A stretch of DNA of 64,000 nt from an uncultured Spartobacteria bacterium (GTDB lineage: Bacteria > Verrucomicrobiota > Verrucomicrobiia > Chthoniobacterales > Terrimicrobiaceae), in NCBI GenBank assembly GCA_937960895.1, contig CALCJD010000087.1:1-64000 (forward strand). The letters are read 5' to 3'. Of the stretch, positions 16,183 to 25,172 are shown one piece after another. The position numbers and the translations under genes were made by a program. Each line of letters opens with the position of its first letter. The first letter of the stretch is position 1. Under the pieces are notes generated by a model. That model had not been told where the DNA came from. It saw only the letters and a list, made by a program, of their open reading frames with translations, and ran no database searches.

Positions 16183-19100
16183 ATGCAGAACCGCATCGTT
16201 TCCCCGGTTCGTTGTTCCCCGTCCCTCCTCGCCGGCTTTCTGCTGACCCTGTTGTGTCCGGCGTCCCTGTTTGCGGGAGCGACCATGAAGGTGACCAACG
16301 ACTGGGGATCGGGGTTTCAGGCCGAGGTTGAGGTGACCAACACGTCCTCCAAGACGCTGACGGACTGGCGGTTGGAATTCACCATGACGCCCCAGATCAG
16401 CAGCATCTGGAACGCGTCCGTGGAAAGCCGCACGGGCAACCAATATGTGATCAAGGCGGCCTCCTGGAACAAGACGCTCGCCCCGGGCGCCAAGACCTCA
16501 TTCGGATTCGTGGCGCAACCCGGCAACCTCAAACCCCTGCCCACCGATTTTGTCCTGCGGGATGCCGGCGATCCGCCGGGAGGTGCGACCCCAACACCAA
16601 CCCCTGTGCCCACGCCGACCCCGACGCCCACCCCGGTTCCATCCCCCACTCCCACCCCGACACCTCCGCCCCAGGCCGGAGTGCCGGGCAAACCCTCGCT
16701 GGCGATTTACAAAAACTGGGGGCCGGAAGGCGGCTTTGACCTCGAGTGGAACAAATGGAGTGGTCCGGATGCCACCACGTGGCGGGTGCTGGAGGATGAG
16801 AAGGAAATTCATCGTGCTCCGGCGCCGACGGCGTCGGAGGGCAGACAGACCGCCCGTTTGTCCATCGGCGACCGGGACTACGGCGTCTTCACCTATCAGG
16901 TGGAATTGATCAATGCCGCAGGGGGAACCCTCAGCGATCCCCAGACCCATGTCGCGGGTGGAGCCAGCGGATTGAAAATTTCCCCGCTGGACGAGACGTC
17001 ACAGGCCCGTCAGGTGACCATTTCCCAAAACGCCGACACCGACCTCGTGGTGACACGTCCCGGCGGCACGGGAACACTCTCCCTCAGCCTTTCCACCAAC
17101 AATGACACCGTGTTCCGGTTCCAGATCGTGGCCGGCAACACCATCCGGCTGCGCGGACAAAAAGCCGGCCGCGCGTCGCTGAAAATCGAGGACACGGCCA
17201 GCGGCGAGGTCCGTTATCTCGGCGTGCGCGTGCGCCACGCCGACGGGTCCCTGCCCGGACTGCCCGATTACATTCCGATCGGCTCGGTGAGCGAGGACAC
17301 TCCGGCCGACCTCGCCTTCTGGCGCGCCTTTTCCGACGACGCCCGCAACCGCCGCATGGATGCGCGCTACATCTACCTGAACGGCGGACCCAAGAGCGTC
17401 GCCGGCGGCTGGCGCACCTGGACCGACAAGGACGGCTTCCGGGCCACCTCCTTTGTTCGCGAAAGTCTCAAGCTCGGCATGATTCCGTTCTTTGTCTGGT
17501 ACAACATTCCCGACGGCGGCGAGAGCTACTGGACGGACGTGCGACACATCCAGAGCGCCGAATACATGCGGGGCTATTTCACCGATCTGAAGTTCGCCCT
17601 CGAGCTGATGAAGGCGGAGGCCGGTGATGAAATGATCGGACTCGTCCTGGAACCGGACTTCCTCGGTTATCTGGCGCAAAACCGTCAGGATCCCGAGACG
17701 CTCGAGGCCCGCACCGATGCGGTTTATGAATCCGGCGTGCTCAGCCGCACCGACGACCCCGTGTTTCCCAACACGGTGCGCGGACTGGTGGAGGCCATCA
17801 ATTACACGATCAACAAATACCTCCCGAATGCCTACTTCGGCTGGCAGTTCAACCTCTGGGCCTCACCCGCCGGCGGTTGGACCACGCCCATCGGCGCCAA
17901 GGGCCTGATGCGCATCACCGACGAACGCGGGGTCATTCAGGGCCGCGCCGACATCGCCCGCGAAGCCCGCGCCATTTGCGATTATTATGTGAAAGCCGGC
18001 ATCCTCACGCATGGCGCCGATTTCGTCTCCGTGGACAAATACGGACTCGATGCCGGTTACGAAGGCAAATCGGACAACCCGTCCGCCTCGACCTGGTTCT
18101 GGAATGCCATCCACTGGTCGAACTATCTGGAATTCTGCCGCGCGCTGAACGCCGGATCCGGCCTCCCCGTCGTGCTCTGGCAACTGCCGGTCGGCCACAT
18201 CAATTTCAGCCTCGAACCCAATCCCTACAACGGCGGATTCTTCCCCGACCTGGCCAACACCTCCCAGCACTACGAGGACTCCGCCCCCGTCTTTTTCTTC
18301 GGCGACAAATTCGAAGTCAGCGGCGCCCGCCTCGACTGGTTCTCGCGGTTTGACACCACCACCAGCGTCTCCTTGGAAGACAATGCCGTGCGGTGGGGTT
18401 CCCACATTGCGCGCGCCCGCGATGCCGGCGTCCGCCTCCTCCTCTTCGGGGCCGGCGTGGGCGATTCCACCGACAGCGTCGGCAATCCTCCGACGGATTC
18501 CTATTGGTGGATCACCAAGGTCCAGCGGTATTACGCCAATCCCGTACCGGCCACCCCGTCGCCCGCTCCCAACCCGACTCCCTTCCCCACTCCGACTCCG
18601 ACCCCGACTCCAACCCCTATCCCCACTCCCACGCCGAGCCCCGCCCCATCCGGTCCCAACACCACGGTGCAGGTCGGCGACATTCGGGTGACCTTTACGG
18701 TGACGCAGGATTGGATTTCCGGATTCCAGGGAGACTTCAAACTGACCAACACCGGGTCACAACCCATCAACAACTGGCGACTTGAATTTGAGTTCGCGCC
18801 ACAGATCTCCAGCGCTTGGGATGCCGTCGTTACCAGCTCGGGGGGCCGCTACACGGCCACTCCCATGAGCTGGAACACGAGCATTCCGCCCGGCGGCACC
18901 GTCTCCTTCGGTTTCCTCGGCAGTCCCGGCCACGTGCAGGCGCCGCCCACCAACATCAGCGTCAACGGCACGTCAGCCGGGGGAACGCCCACCCCTACGC
19001 CTGGGCCCACGCCGACCCCGGTTCCAAGTCCCACACCGGTCGCCTCACCGACCCCGCCCATGCCCACGCCGTCGCCCTCGCCCACCCCGTCCACGGGAGG

Positions 19101-20250
19101 CCCGAGTCTGAGCGGGAAAAAGATCGTCGGTTATTTCGCGGAGTGGGGCATCTATCAGAAGAACTACCACGTCTCCGACATCCCCGCGAACAAGCTGAAT
19201 GTCATCAACTACGCCTTCGCCAAGCCGACGGGTTCCGGTGACGTCGTGCTCTTCGACGAATGGGCCGCGGTGCAGCGTCCGTATCCCGGCGACATGGCCG
19301 GACAACCGCTCATGGGCAACTTCAACCAGCTGATCAAGCTCAAGCAGGCCCATCCGCACCTCATCACGATGATCTCCATCGGCGGGTGGACGCTGTCCGG
19401 AGAGTTCTCCGACATCGCCCTCACCCCCAGTTCGCGGGACCGCTTCGCGCGTTCGGCGATCGCCTTCATGAAAAAATACGGCTTCGACGGCATCGACATC
19501 GACTGGGAATATCCGGTCGGAGGCGGCCTCGGATCCAACAAGGTCCGTCCGCAGGACAAACAGAACTACACCCTGTTGCTGCAGGAACTGCGACGCCAAC
19601 TCGACGCGGCGGCACGGAATGACGGCAAAAAATATTACCTCAGCATCGCCGCACCCGCCGGACCCTGGAACATCGCGAACTTCGAACTCGCGAACATCGC
19701 CGCCGTCTGCGACTGGATCAACCTCATGGCCTACGACCTGCACGGCGACTGGGAAAACTCCACCAACCATCACGCCTGCCTGCGGGCCCCGGCGGGCGAT
19801 CCGCTGTCCGTCGAAGCCGCCGTGGCGACCTACCTCGCGGCCGGCGTGCCACCCGAAAAACTCGTCGTCGGCGTCCCCTTCTACGGGCGCGGATGGCGGG
19901 GCGTCGGTCCGACCGCCAACGGTCTGCGTCAGCCCGCCGCCGCGGGAATGCCCGGCACCTATCCTCCCGACATGGAATGGGAATACCGCGACATCCTCAA
20001 CCGGCTGGCCACCCGGCCCGGTGTGTACAAACGGTTCTGGGACGACACCGCCAAGGCCCCGTGGATTTATGCCGCGGGGGAAAACGGGGGAACCTTCGTC
20101 ACCTACGAGGACACCGAAAGCCTCGGTTACAAGACACAGTTCATCAAGGACCGCGGCCTGGGCGGCATCATGTTCTGGGAGCTCAGCAGCGACAGCAAGA
20201 ATCCCGCCGACTCGCTGCTGCAGAAGATTTCCGAAGGACTGAAACCTTAG
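16183..20250 (+). CDS. Multidomain secreted chitinase: CBM2, unassigned domain, CBM2, GH18
   Basis: A 1355-residue secreted enzyme. Signal peptide 1-32. CBM2 about 33-130 (TNDWGSGFQAEVEVTN). Pro/Thr linker about 135-165. Fibronectin-like segment about 169-256, then a beta-rich segment. A large central domain, about 360-787, has aromatic-rich and acidic motifs (VLEPDFLGYL, DFVSVDKYG) typical of a glycosidase barrel but of no family I can name. Second linker 787-825. Second CBM2 about 827-923. Third linker 935-973. GH18 chitinase domain 976-1355, with the catalytic DxxDxDxE motif intact (D1102, D1105, D1107, E1109). The expected substrate is chitin, with the central domain possibly adding a second activity. 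The ATG at 16183 gives a proper signal peptide. Confidence 0.92.
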   Translation: MQNRIVSPVRCSPSLLAGFLLTLLCPASLFAGATMKVTNDWGSGFQAEVEVTNTSSKTLTDWRLEFTMTPQISSIWNASVESRTGNQYVIKAASWNKTLAPGAKTSFGFVAQPGNLKPLPTDFVLRDAGDPPGGATPTPTPVPTPTPTPTPVPSPTPTPTPPPQAGVPGKPSLAIYKNWGPEGGFDLEWNKWSGPDATTWRVLEDEKEIHRAPAPTASEGRQTARLSIGDRDYGVFTYQVELINAAGGTLSDPQTHVAGGASGLKISPLDETSQARQVTISQNADTDLVVTRPGGTGTLSLSLSTNNDTVFRFQIVAGNTIRLRGQKAGRASLKIEDTASGEVRYLGVRVRHADGSLPGLPDYIPIGSVSEDTPADLAFWRAFSDDARNRRMDARYIYLNGGPKSVAGGWRTWTDKDGFRATSFVRESLKLGMIPFFVWYNIPDGGESYWTDVRHIQSAEYMRGYFTDLKFALELMKAEAGDEMIGLVLEPDFLGYLAQNRQDPETLEARTDAVYESGVLSRTDDPVFPNTVRGLVEAINYTINKYLPNAYFGWQFNLWASPAGGWTTPIGAKGLMRITDERGVIQGRADIAREARAICDYYVKAGILTHGADFVSVDKYGLDAGYEGKSDNPSASTWFWNAIHWSNYLEFCRALNAGSGLPVVLWQLPVGHINFSLEPNPYNGGFFPDLANTSQHYEDSAPVFFFGDKFEVSGARLDWFSRFDTTTSVSLEDNAVRWGSHIARARDAGVRLLLFGAGVGDSTDSVGNPPTDSYWWITKVQRYYANPVPATPSPAPNPTPFPTPTPTPTPTPIPTPTPSPAPSGPNTTVQVGDIRVTFTVTQDWISGFQGDFKLTNTGSQPINNWRLEFEFAPQISSAWDAVVTSSGGRYTATPMSWNTSIPPGGTVSFGFLGSPGHVQAPPTNISVNGTSAGGTPTPTPGPTPTPVPSPTPVASPTPPMPTPSPSPTPSTGGPSLSGKKIVGYFAEWGIYQKNYHVSDIPANKLNVINYAFAKPTGSGDVVLFDEWAAVQRPYPGDMAGQPLMGNFNQLIKLKQAHPHLITMISIGGWTLSGEFSDIALTPSSRDRFARSAIAFMKKYGFDGIDIDWEYPVGGGLGSNKVRPQDKQNYTLLLQELRRQLDAAARNDGKKYYLSIAAPAGPWNIANFELANIAAVCDWINLMAYDLHGDWENSTNHHACLRAPAGDPLSVEAAVATYLAAGVPPEKLVVGVPFYGRGWRGVGPTANGLRQPAAAGMPGTYPPDMEWEYRDILNRLATRPGVYKRFWDDTAKAPWIYAAGENGGTFVTYEDTESLGYKTQFIKDRGLGGIMFWELSSDSKNPADSLLQKISEGLKP
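16588..16671 (+). repeat. Pro-Thr linker repeat 1
   Basis: Low-complexity CCNACN-type repeat encoding alternating Pro/Thr/Val/Ser between the first CBM2 and the next domain of the chitinase. Confidence 0.85.
18544..18654 (+). repeat. Pro-Thr linker repeat 2
   Basis: Low-complexity repeat encoding a Pro/Thr/Ser-rich linker between the unassigned central domain and the second CBM2. Confidence 0.85.
18988..19098 (+). repeat. Pro-Thr linker repeat 3
   Basis: Low-complexity repeat encoding a Pro/Thr/Ser linker between the second CBM2 and the GH18 domain. The shared linker sequence makes recombination between modules possible. Confidence 0.85.
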
Positions 20251-20267
20251 CGGCGGTTGCGAACTCC

Positions 20268-20282
20268 GCGGGAAAAGCCCGC
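20268..20282 (+). terminator. Small hairpin after the chitinase gene
   Basis: A 5-bp GCGGG/CCCGC stem with an AAAAG loop lies in the 49-bp gap between the convergent chitinase and aminotransferase genes. It is weak and has no T-run. Confidence 0.25.
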
Positions 20283-20299
20283 CCGGTTCGGCCGGTGTC

Positions 20300-21484
20300 T
20301 CAGGCGGCCGCGGCTTTTCCCGCCGGAAGTTCCTCGCAGAACTCGGCGATGCGCTCCATGGCGATCTTGATCTGGTCGAGGGCCGTCGCATAGCTGCAGC
20401 GCACGTGCCCCTCGCCGCTCGGGCCAAAGGCGGTTCCCGGCACCACGGCGACCTTTTTCTCGCGGAGAAGCCGCAGGGAAAACTCGCGGCTGGAAAGGCC
20501 CGTCGAGGTGATCTTCGGGAAGACATAAAAGGCCCCCCGCGGTTTGAAGCATTCCAGTCCCAGATCGTTGAGGGAACGCACGATGTAGTTGCGGCGCAGT
20601 TCGTACTCCCGGCGCATGTTCTGCATGCTGAGCTGACCCCGCTCGAGCGCTTCGATGGCCGCCTCCTGGCCCATGACGGGCGCGCAGAGGATGGCGTATT
20701 GATGAATCTTCATCATGGCCTCGATCAGTTCCTGCGGCGCGCAGACAAACCCGATCCGCCATCCGGTCATGGCAAAGGCCTTGGAAACACCGTGCAGCAG
20801 CACGGTCCGCTCCTTCATGCCGGGCAGCGCGGCGATGCAGTGGTGGGTGCCGCCGTCATAGGTCAGCTCGCTGTAAATCTCATCCGTCATCACCACGAGG
20901 TCGTGCTTCACGCAGACCGCGGCGATTTTCTCCAGCTCCTCCGGAGGCATGGTGGCGCCGGTCGGATTGTTCGGATAATTCAACATGAGCACCTTGGTGC
21001 GCGGCGTGATGGCCTTTTCGAGGTCCGCCGCTTGCAGGGCGAAATGGTCCTCCGCGCGGGTCGGAATCGCCCGGGCCACGCCACCGGCCAGCACGATGCT
21101 GGGTGCGTAGGAGACATAACAGGGCTCGTGATAAAGGACCTCGTCCCCGGGGTTGAGCATGGCCCGGAGGGCGATGTCAATCGCCTCGGAGACGCCCACC
21201 GAGACGAGCACTTCGCTGAGCGCCTCGTAGCGGACGCCGAAATGCTGGTGCACGTAATCGGCCGCGGCGCGCCGCAGGCGGGGCAGTCCAAGATTGGAGC
21301 TGTAGCCGGTGCGTCCCTTCTCGAGCGAATAAATGGCCGCCTCCCGGATGTGCCAAGGCGTGGCAAAGTCGGGTTCACCGATGCCCAGGGAGATGACGTC
21401 CCCCATGGTTTGCACCACTTCAAAGAAATCGCGAATTCCCGAGCGCGGGATGTCGCGGACGGCGTTGGCAATGGGAATGCTCAT
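20300..21484 (-). CDS. Class I/II PLP-dependent aminotransferase
   Basis: A 394-residue fold-type I aminotransferase. PLP-binding features are clear: NYPNNPTGA, DEIYSELTYDG, and the Schiff-base lysine K235 in HGVSKAFAMTGWRIG. The C-terminal RCSYA provides the carboxylate-binding Arg. The length and motifs match the aspartate/aromatic aminotransferase-like (AspC/MalY/PatA) group. The exact amino donor is not readable from the sequence. It starts within the stop of the Lrp-like gene (ATGA), so the regulator probably controls this enzyme in response to an amino acid. Confidence 0.88.
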   Translation of the reverse strand: MSIPIANAVRDIPRSGIRDFFEVVQTMGDVISLGIGEPDFATPWHIREAAIYSLEKGRTGYSSNLGLPRLRRAAADYVHQHFGVRYEALSEVLVSVGVSEAIDIALRAMLNPGDEVLYHEPCYVSYAPSIVLAGGVARAIPTRAEDHFALQAADLEKAITPRTKVLMLNYPNNPTGATMPPEELEKIAAVCVKHDLVVMTDEIYSELTYDGGTHHCIAALPGMKERTVLLHGVSKAFAMTGWRIGFVCAPQELIEAMMKIHQYAILCAPVMGQEAAIEALERGQLSMQNMRREYELRRNYIVRSLNDLGLECFKPRGAFYVFPKITSTGLSSREFSLRLLREKKVAVVPGTAFGPSGEGHVRCSYATALDQIKIAMERIAEFCEELPAGKAAAA

Positions 21485-21960
21485 GGCGAAACAGCGAGGC
21501 GTTCGGGCGCGAGGTCGATCTGATGGAACGCGCCGTTTTCCTTGTAGGTCTTCAGGCGGAAATGGGTGGCCGTGGCCTGCACCGCCTCGATGGTGCTGAG
21601 TTTTTCGGCCACAAACGCCGCCACGCCGCGCAGCGATTTGGCCTCCACCACGATGAGCAGATCGTATCCGCCGCTCATCAGGTAGCAGGTCTGCACCTCC
21701 TCGAACTTGGCGATCCGCGCCGCGATGCGGTCGAATCCGCCGTCGCGCTCGGGAGTGATCTTGACTTCAATGACGGCGGTCACCACGTCGGTGTCCCACT
21801 TCTCGCGATTGATGATGGCCTGGTAACCCAGAATGATGCCCTCGTGCTCGAGCCGGGCGATGGCGGCGTCGACCTGTTCAACGGTCATGTCGAGCATGCG
21901 GGCGATGTCCTCGCGCGGGGTGAGCGCGTTTTTCTGCAGCAGATCAATCAGGGCTTCCAT
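21481..21960 (-). CDS. Lrp/AsnC family regulator
   Basis: A 159-residue Lrp/AsnC-type protein. The N-terminal helix-turn-helix (about 1-50, TPREDIARMLDMTVEQVDAA) is shorter than in classical Lrp. The C-terminal RAM/AsnC ligand domain (about 58-140) has CYLMSGGYDLLIVVEA. It overlaps the aminotransferase start by 4 bp, the usual arrangement where an amino acid sensor controls its own metabolic gene. It is divergent from the H1-like gene at 22029. Confidence 0.88.
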   Translation of the reverse strand: MEALIDLLQKNALTPREDIARMLDMTVEQVDAAIARLEHEGIILGYQAIINREKWDTDVVTAVIEVKITPERDGGFDRIAARIAKFEEVQTCYLMSGGYDLLIVVEAKSLRGVAAFVAEKLSTIEAVQATATHFRLKTYKENGAFHQIDLAPERLAVSP

Positions 21961-22028
21961 GGAAGTCCGCCATCATTGCCTCCTCGCAATCGCTTGGCAA
22001 GCGTCGCTCTTGGGGTTAGGCTCTTTCC

Positions 22029-22385
22029 ATGCCAACCAAAAAGAAGACCCCCACCGCCCGGAAAACCGCCCGGAAAGCCGCCCCCAAGCGCACCGCCGCA
22101 AAAAAGACGGCCCCGAAAAAAACGGCTCCCAAAAAGTCGAAAACCACGCCGTCGAAAGCCGCCGCCGCCCGCGAAGCCGCCGCCGCCCAGACCGCCCTCA
22201 AGCTGGTGGATGAAGCCGCCGCCCTCCTGCGCAAGGGCATTCGGGTCAGCGCCACGACCACCGAAAAATCCCGTCACGAAGCGAAGAAAAAGGCCCACGC
22301 GCTGCTGAACCGCGCCTCGTCCACCCTGGGCGGTTTGCTGAACAGCACGACCGCCGCCCTGGACAGTCTGATCAAGAAGATCTGA
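22029..22385 (+). CDS. Histone-H1-like Lys/Ala/Pro-rich protein
   Basis: A 118-residue, very basic protein. Residues 1-55 are a low-complexity tail of KKTAPKKTAPKK-type repeats, as in histone H1 tails and bacterial Hc1/AlgP proteins. Residues 55-118 are helical and Ala-rich, with a Leu pattern. It probably binds DNA without sequence specificity and compacts the nucleoid. No enzymatic motif is present. It is the second such protein in the window but lacks the winged-helix part of the 10904 gene. Confidence 0.75.
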   Translation: MPTKKKTPTARKTARKAAPKRTAAKKTAPKKTAPKKSKTTPSKAAAAREAAAAQTALKLVDEAAALLRKGIRVSATTTEKSRHEAKKKAHALLNRASSTLGGLLNSTTAALDSLIKKI

Positions 22386-22463
22386 TTTTTCCCAAAGACG
22401 CCGGACTTTGACACCGGTTGGGTCCACCGTCCAACCGGTGGATCCCCCCTTGTTCACCGCGCC

Positions 22464-22934
22464 TTATTCCGCCAGGTGTTTCAACGCTTCGCGGATGGCC
22501 GGAATGAGCGCGGGCAGGCATTCCCCGATGGCCCTGGGATTGCCGGGCAGGTTGATGATAAGGGTTCTTCCCCGCGTTCCCGCCGTGGCCCGGGAAAGAA
22601 TGGCGGTCGGCACGGTCGGGAAGGACGTCATGCGCTGGGCCTCTCCGAAGCCGGGCATTTCCTTTTCAATCACGTCCCGCGTGGCCTCCGGTGTGACGTC
22701 CCGCCGGGAGGGTCCCGTGCCCCCTGTCGTCAAAATCAGCGCACACCCCTCCTCGTCGGCGAGCTGACACAGGGTGCGGGCAATGCGTTCCCTCTCATCG
22801 GGAACCAGACGGGCCACCATTTCCACCGGCTCCCTCCATTCGGCGGCAAAGACCCGCTCGATTTCCGGCCCGCCCCGGTCCTCGTAAATTCCCGCGGAGG
22901 CCCGATCACTGATAGTCAGGCGCGCGACTTTCAT
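22464..22934 (-). CDS. mogA: Molybdopterin adenylyltransferase (MogA/MoaB family)
   Basis: A 156-residue MogA/MoaB-fold protein that adenylates molybdopterin before metal insertion by MoeA. The signature TTGGTGPSRRDVTPEATRDV is intact. It is the last gene of the molybdopterin operon and overlaps moaC by 4 bp (start 22934, moaC stop 22931). MogA and MoaB cannot be told apart by sequence alone here. With MoeA in the same operon, the adenylyltransferase role is preferred. Confidence 0.88.
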   Translation of the reverse strand: MKVARLTISDRASAGIYEDRGGPEIERVFAAEWREPVEMVARLVPDERERIARTLCQLADEEGCALILTTGGTGPSRRDVTPEATRDVIEKEMPGFGEAQRMTSFPTVPTAILSRATAGTRGRTLIINLPGNPRAIGECLPALIPAIREALKHLAE

Positions 22935-23377
22935 GACTTCTCCTTGCTCACGAGGGTGATGCCTTCTATGCGCATGGTTTTGTCCACGGCCTTCAACATG
23001 TCGTACAACGTCAGGGCGGCCACACTCACGCCGGTGAGGGCCTCCATTTCCACGCCGGTCGGTGCCCGCGTCGCCGCTTCGCAGCGGATGGTGATGGAGG
23101 CATTGTCGACCTCAAAATCCACCGCGACCTTCGTCAGCGGAAGGGTGTGGCAAAGGGGAATCAACTGCGCGGTCGACTTGGCCGCCTGAATGCCGGCAAT
23201 GCGCGCCACGGTGAGCGCGTCGCCCTTCGGCAGGGCGTGGGTCCTCAGCAGGACAAGGGTCTCCGGCGCGCAAACCAGGCGGCCGGTCGCCACCGCCACC
23301 CGTTTTTGCGCCGGCTTGCCTCCGACATCAACCATGCGGGCCGTGCCGTCGGCGTCGAGGTGGGAAAAGGAGCTCAT
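22931..23377 (-). CDS. moaC: Cyclic pyranopterin monophosphate synthase
   Basis: A 148-residue MoaC that converts the MoaA product to cyclic pyranopterin monophosphate. Family motifs are present: AQLIPLCHTLPLTKV with the key His, and the EMEALTGVSVAALTLYDM and CxMRIEGITLV-like segments. The ATG at 23377 overlaps the moeA stop (ATGA) and begins with MSSFSHLD, as in other MoaC proteins. The longer in-frame extension to 23545 lies inside moeA and is rejected. Confidence 0.93.
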   Translation of the reverse strand: MSSFSHLDADGTARMVDVGGKPAQKRVAVATGRLVCAPETLVLLRTHALPKGDALTVARIAGIQAAKSTAQLIPLCHTLPLTKVAVDFEVDNASITIRCEAATRAPTGVEMEALTGVSVAALTLYDMLKAVDKTMRIEGITLVSKEKS

Positions 23378-24540
23378 GATTCCAGAGTGCCAAAAATCAA
23401 CACCTCGGACAGCGCGTTTGTTTTTTCCGTGCCCACCCGCAGCAGGGCGTTGGCGGGAGGCAGACCGGTGAGATCGGAGGAATCCGTCCACGGCAGCGGG
23501 CGCGCCCGCAACATCCCGCCCTCGGCCCTCACCCGCGCGGGCCACCAGGTCTCGCGCGGATCCGGCTCGGGCATTTCATCGGGGTAAACTTCCACAAGAG
23601 TCTTCGGCGGCCGCCCCGCCAGCCGGTCCAGCGCCCGACGGACAAAAAGATGGAAGCAGACAAAGTGGGAAAGCGGATTGCCCGGCAGCCCGAAGGCTAC
23701 CCGTCCCTCTCGCGTGGCAAAAATGAGCGGCTTGCCCGGACGGCTCCGGACACGGGAGGAATGGATGGTGAAGCCGAGACGGCGGAGGATTTCGGCCGTC
23801 CCGTCATAAGCTCCCACGCTGGCCCCGCCGCTGATCAGCAGAACATCGGCGGCAAGCCCTTCCAGCGCGGACACCGCCTCGTCGATGTCCTCCGAAACGC
23901 GACGGTGGAAAACCCGCTCCGCACCGGCTTCACGAATCATCGCTTTCAGCAGGGACAAATTGCTGTCCCGGATGAATCCCGGCGGAGGTTCCCGGTCCAC
24001 GTCCACCAACTCGCCGCCCGTGGAAAGATGCGCCACCGTGGGCCGGGGAATCACCAACGGACACGCCTTTCCCACCGTGGCGAGCAGGGCCACCGCACCG
24101 GGGGTGATTTCGGAACCCGCCGCGATCAGGACGTCCCCCGCCCGCGCCTGCGAGGCCCGACGTCGGATCAATCCTGCCTCCGAAGCCTTGTGCAGCAGAA
24201 CCTCCCCGTCCCGCACCTCGGCATCCTCCACCATCACCAGTTCGAGACCGTCGGAAAGGGCGGTGCCGGTGAAAATCCGCACGGCACTCCCCTCCTCCAC
24301 CGGACCGCAGGCCGGCATGCCGGGCCGGATCTCACCAGCCAGGCGGTAGATTCCCGGACCCGAACCGGCCCGCACGGCAAAACCGTCGATGGACGAACGG
24401 TGAAAGGCGGGCAGGTCGGTGTCCGCGACCACCGCCTCGGCCAACCGGCATCCCACCGTTTCGGTCAGCGTCAGCGTCCGCGGCGTCAGCGGACCCACGC
24501 GTTGATCAATCAGCTCCCAAAGCTCCCGCACCGTCAACAT
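23374..24540 (-). CDS. moeA: Molybdopterin molybdenumtransferase
   Basis: A 388-residue MoeA that inserts molybdate into adenylated molybdopterin. All subdomains are visible: an N-terminal linker region with FHRSSIDGFAVRA, the domain with ARAGDVLIAAGSEITPG, the MogA-like domain with LISGGASVGAYD, and a C-terminal beta-barrel beginning near GLPGNPLSHFVCF. The start overlaps the moaE stop by 7 bp. Confidence 0.93.
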   Translation of the reverse strand: MLTVRELWELIDQRVGPLTPRTLTLTETVGCRLAEAVVADTDLPAFHRSSIDGFAVRAGSGPGIYRLAGEIRPGMPACGPVEEGSAVRIFTGTALSDGLELVMVEDAEVRDGEVLLHKASEAGLIRRRASQARAGDVLIAAGSEITPGAVALLATVGKACPLVIPRPTVAHLSTGGELVDVDREPPPGFIRDSNLSLLKAMIREAGAERVFHRRVSEDIDEAVSALEGLAADVLLISGGASVGAYDGTAEILRRLGFTIHSSRVRSRPGKPLIFATREGRVAFGLPGNPLSHFVCFHLFVRRALDRLAGRPPKTLVEVYPDEMPEPDPRETWWPARVRAEGGMLRARPLPWTDSSDLTGLPPANALLRVGTEKTNALSEVLIFGTLES

Positions 24541-24917
24541 GGCAGGGCCTCCGTTTTCCAGATGGGCACGTCTTTTTTCAGGCGGTTCATGAATTCCTCC
24601 AGCAATCGAAATCCCTCCCCCCGGTGTTTCGAATCCACCCGCACATAGATGGCGGACTCTCCCACGGGGATGATCCCAAAACGGTGGATCACCACGACGC
24701 GCAGGCAGGGATGGATCTTTTCCAGATCGGCCAGGATGTCCCGGATCACCTTTTCGGCCATGGCGGGATAAATCTCATAACGCAGCGCCGAGATGCGCGC
24801 CCCTTGTTCCTCCCCGCGCACCACGCCGCGAAACTCCACCTGCGAACCGACCCCTTCCGCCGGCGCCAGCCCCGGCTCAACGATCTCCGACGACGTGAAA
24901 AACACCTGCACGTCCAT
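24534..24917 (-). CDS. moaE: Molybdopterin synthase large subunit
   Basis: A 127-residue MoaE, the catalytic subunit that with MoaD adds two sulfurs to cyclic pyranopterin monophosphate. Typical features are EFRGVVRGEEQG, LRYEIYPAMAEK, HRFGIIPVGESAIYV and the terminal KKDVPIWKTE with the catalytic Lys residues. It lies 3 bp downstream of moaD, as expected for a heterotetramer partner. Confidence 0.93.
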   Translation of the reverse strand: MDVQVFFTSSEIVEPGLAPAEGVGSQVEFRGVVRGEEQGARISALRYEIYPAMAEKVIRDILADLEKIHPCLRVVVIHRFGIIPVGESAIYVRVDSKHRGEGFRLLEEFMNRLKKDVPIWKTEALPC

Positions 24918-24920
24918 GAC

Positions 24921-25172
24921 TCAACCGCCGGAAACCGGCGGAATCACCGCCACTTCGTCACCGGGAAGCAGCAGGGCCCGGCCCGGCAGATACTCGAGAT
25001 TGCGCGCCAGCCGCAGGGTGGCCCGGCGCGCGGCCACGCGCGGAAAGCGGGCCTCCAGCAAGGCCCAGAATTGGTCCAAAGTGAGCGCCGTCCCCTCCCA
25101 CGCAATCTCCGCCATCTCGCATCCCGCGGCGTCGCGGGCTCCGGCAAAAAACAACACGCGCACCGATTTCAT
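24921..25172 (-). CDS. moaD: Molybdopterin synthase sulfur carrier subunit
   Basis: An 83-residue ubiquitin-fold protein ending in the required Gly-Gly (VSGG), which is activated as a thiocarboxylate. The LPGDEVAVIPPVSGG end matches the MoaD/ThiS family. It starts directly after the moaA stop codon, with no spacer. Confidence 0.9.
   Translation of the reverse strand: MKSVRVLFFAGARDAAGCEMAEIAWEGTALTLDQFWALLEARFPRVAARRATLRLARNLEYLPGRALLLPGDEVAVIPPVSGG

Noticed and set aside
17640..17700. Central chitinase domain as a GH6 cellulase
   Set aside because: Only the VLEPDF fragment resembles GH6; other GH6 motifs are not found.
16588..19098. Three repeat tracts that might suggest a CRISPR-like array
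   Set aside because: They are in-frame Pro/Thr linkers inside one gene, with no regular repeat-spacer structure.
19045..20526. Minus-strand frame of 493 codons within the chitinase
   Set aside because: Antisense shadow; the sense strand carries the GH18 catalytic motif.
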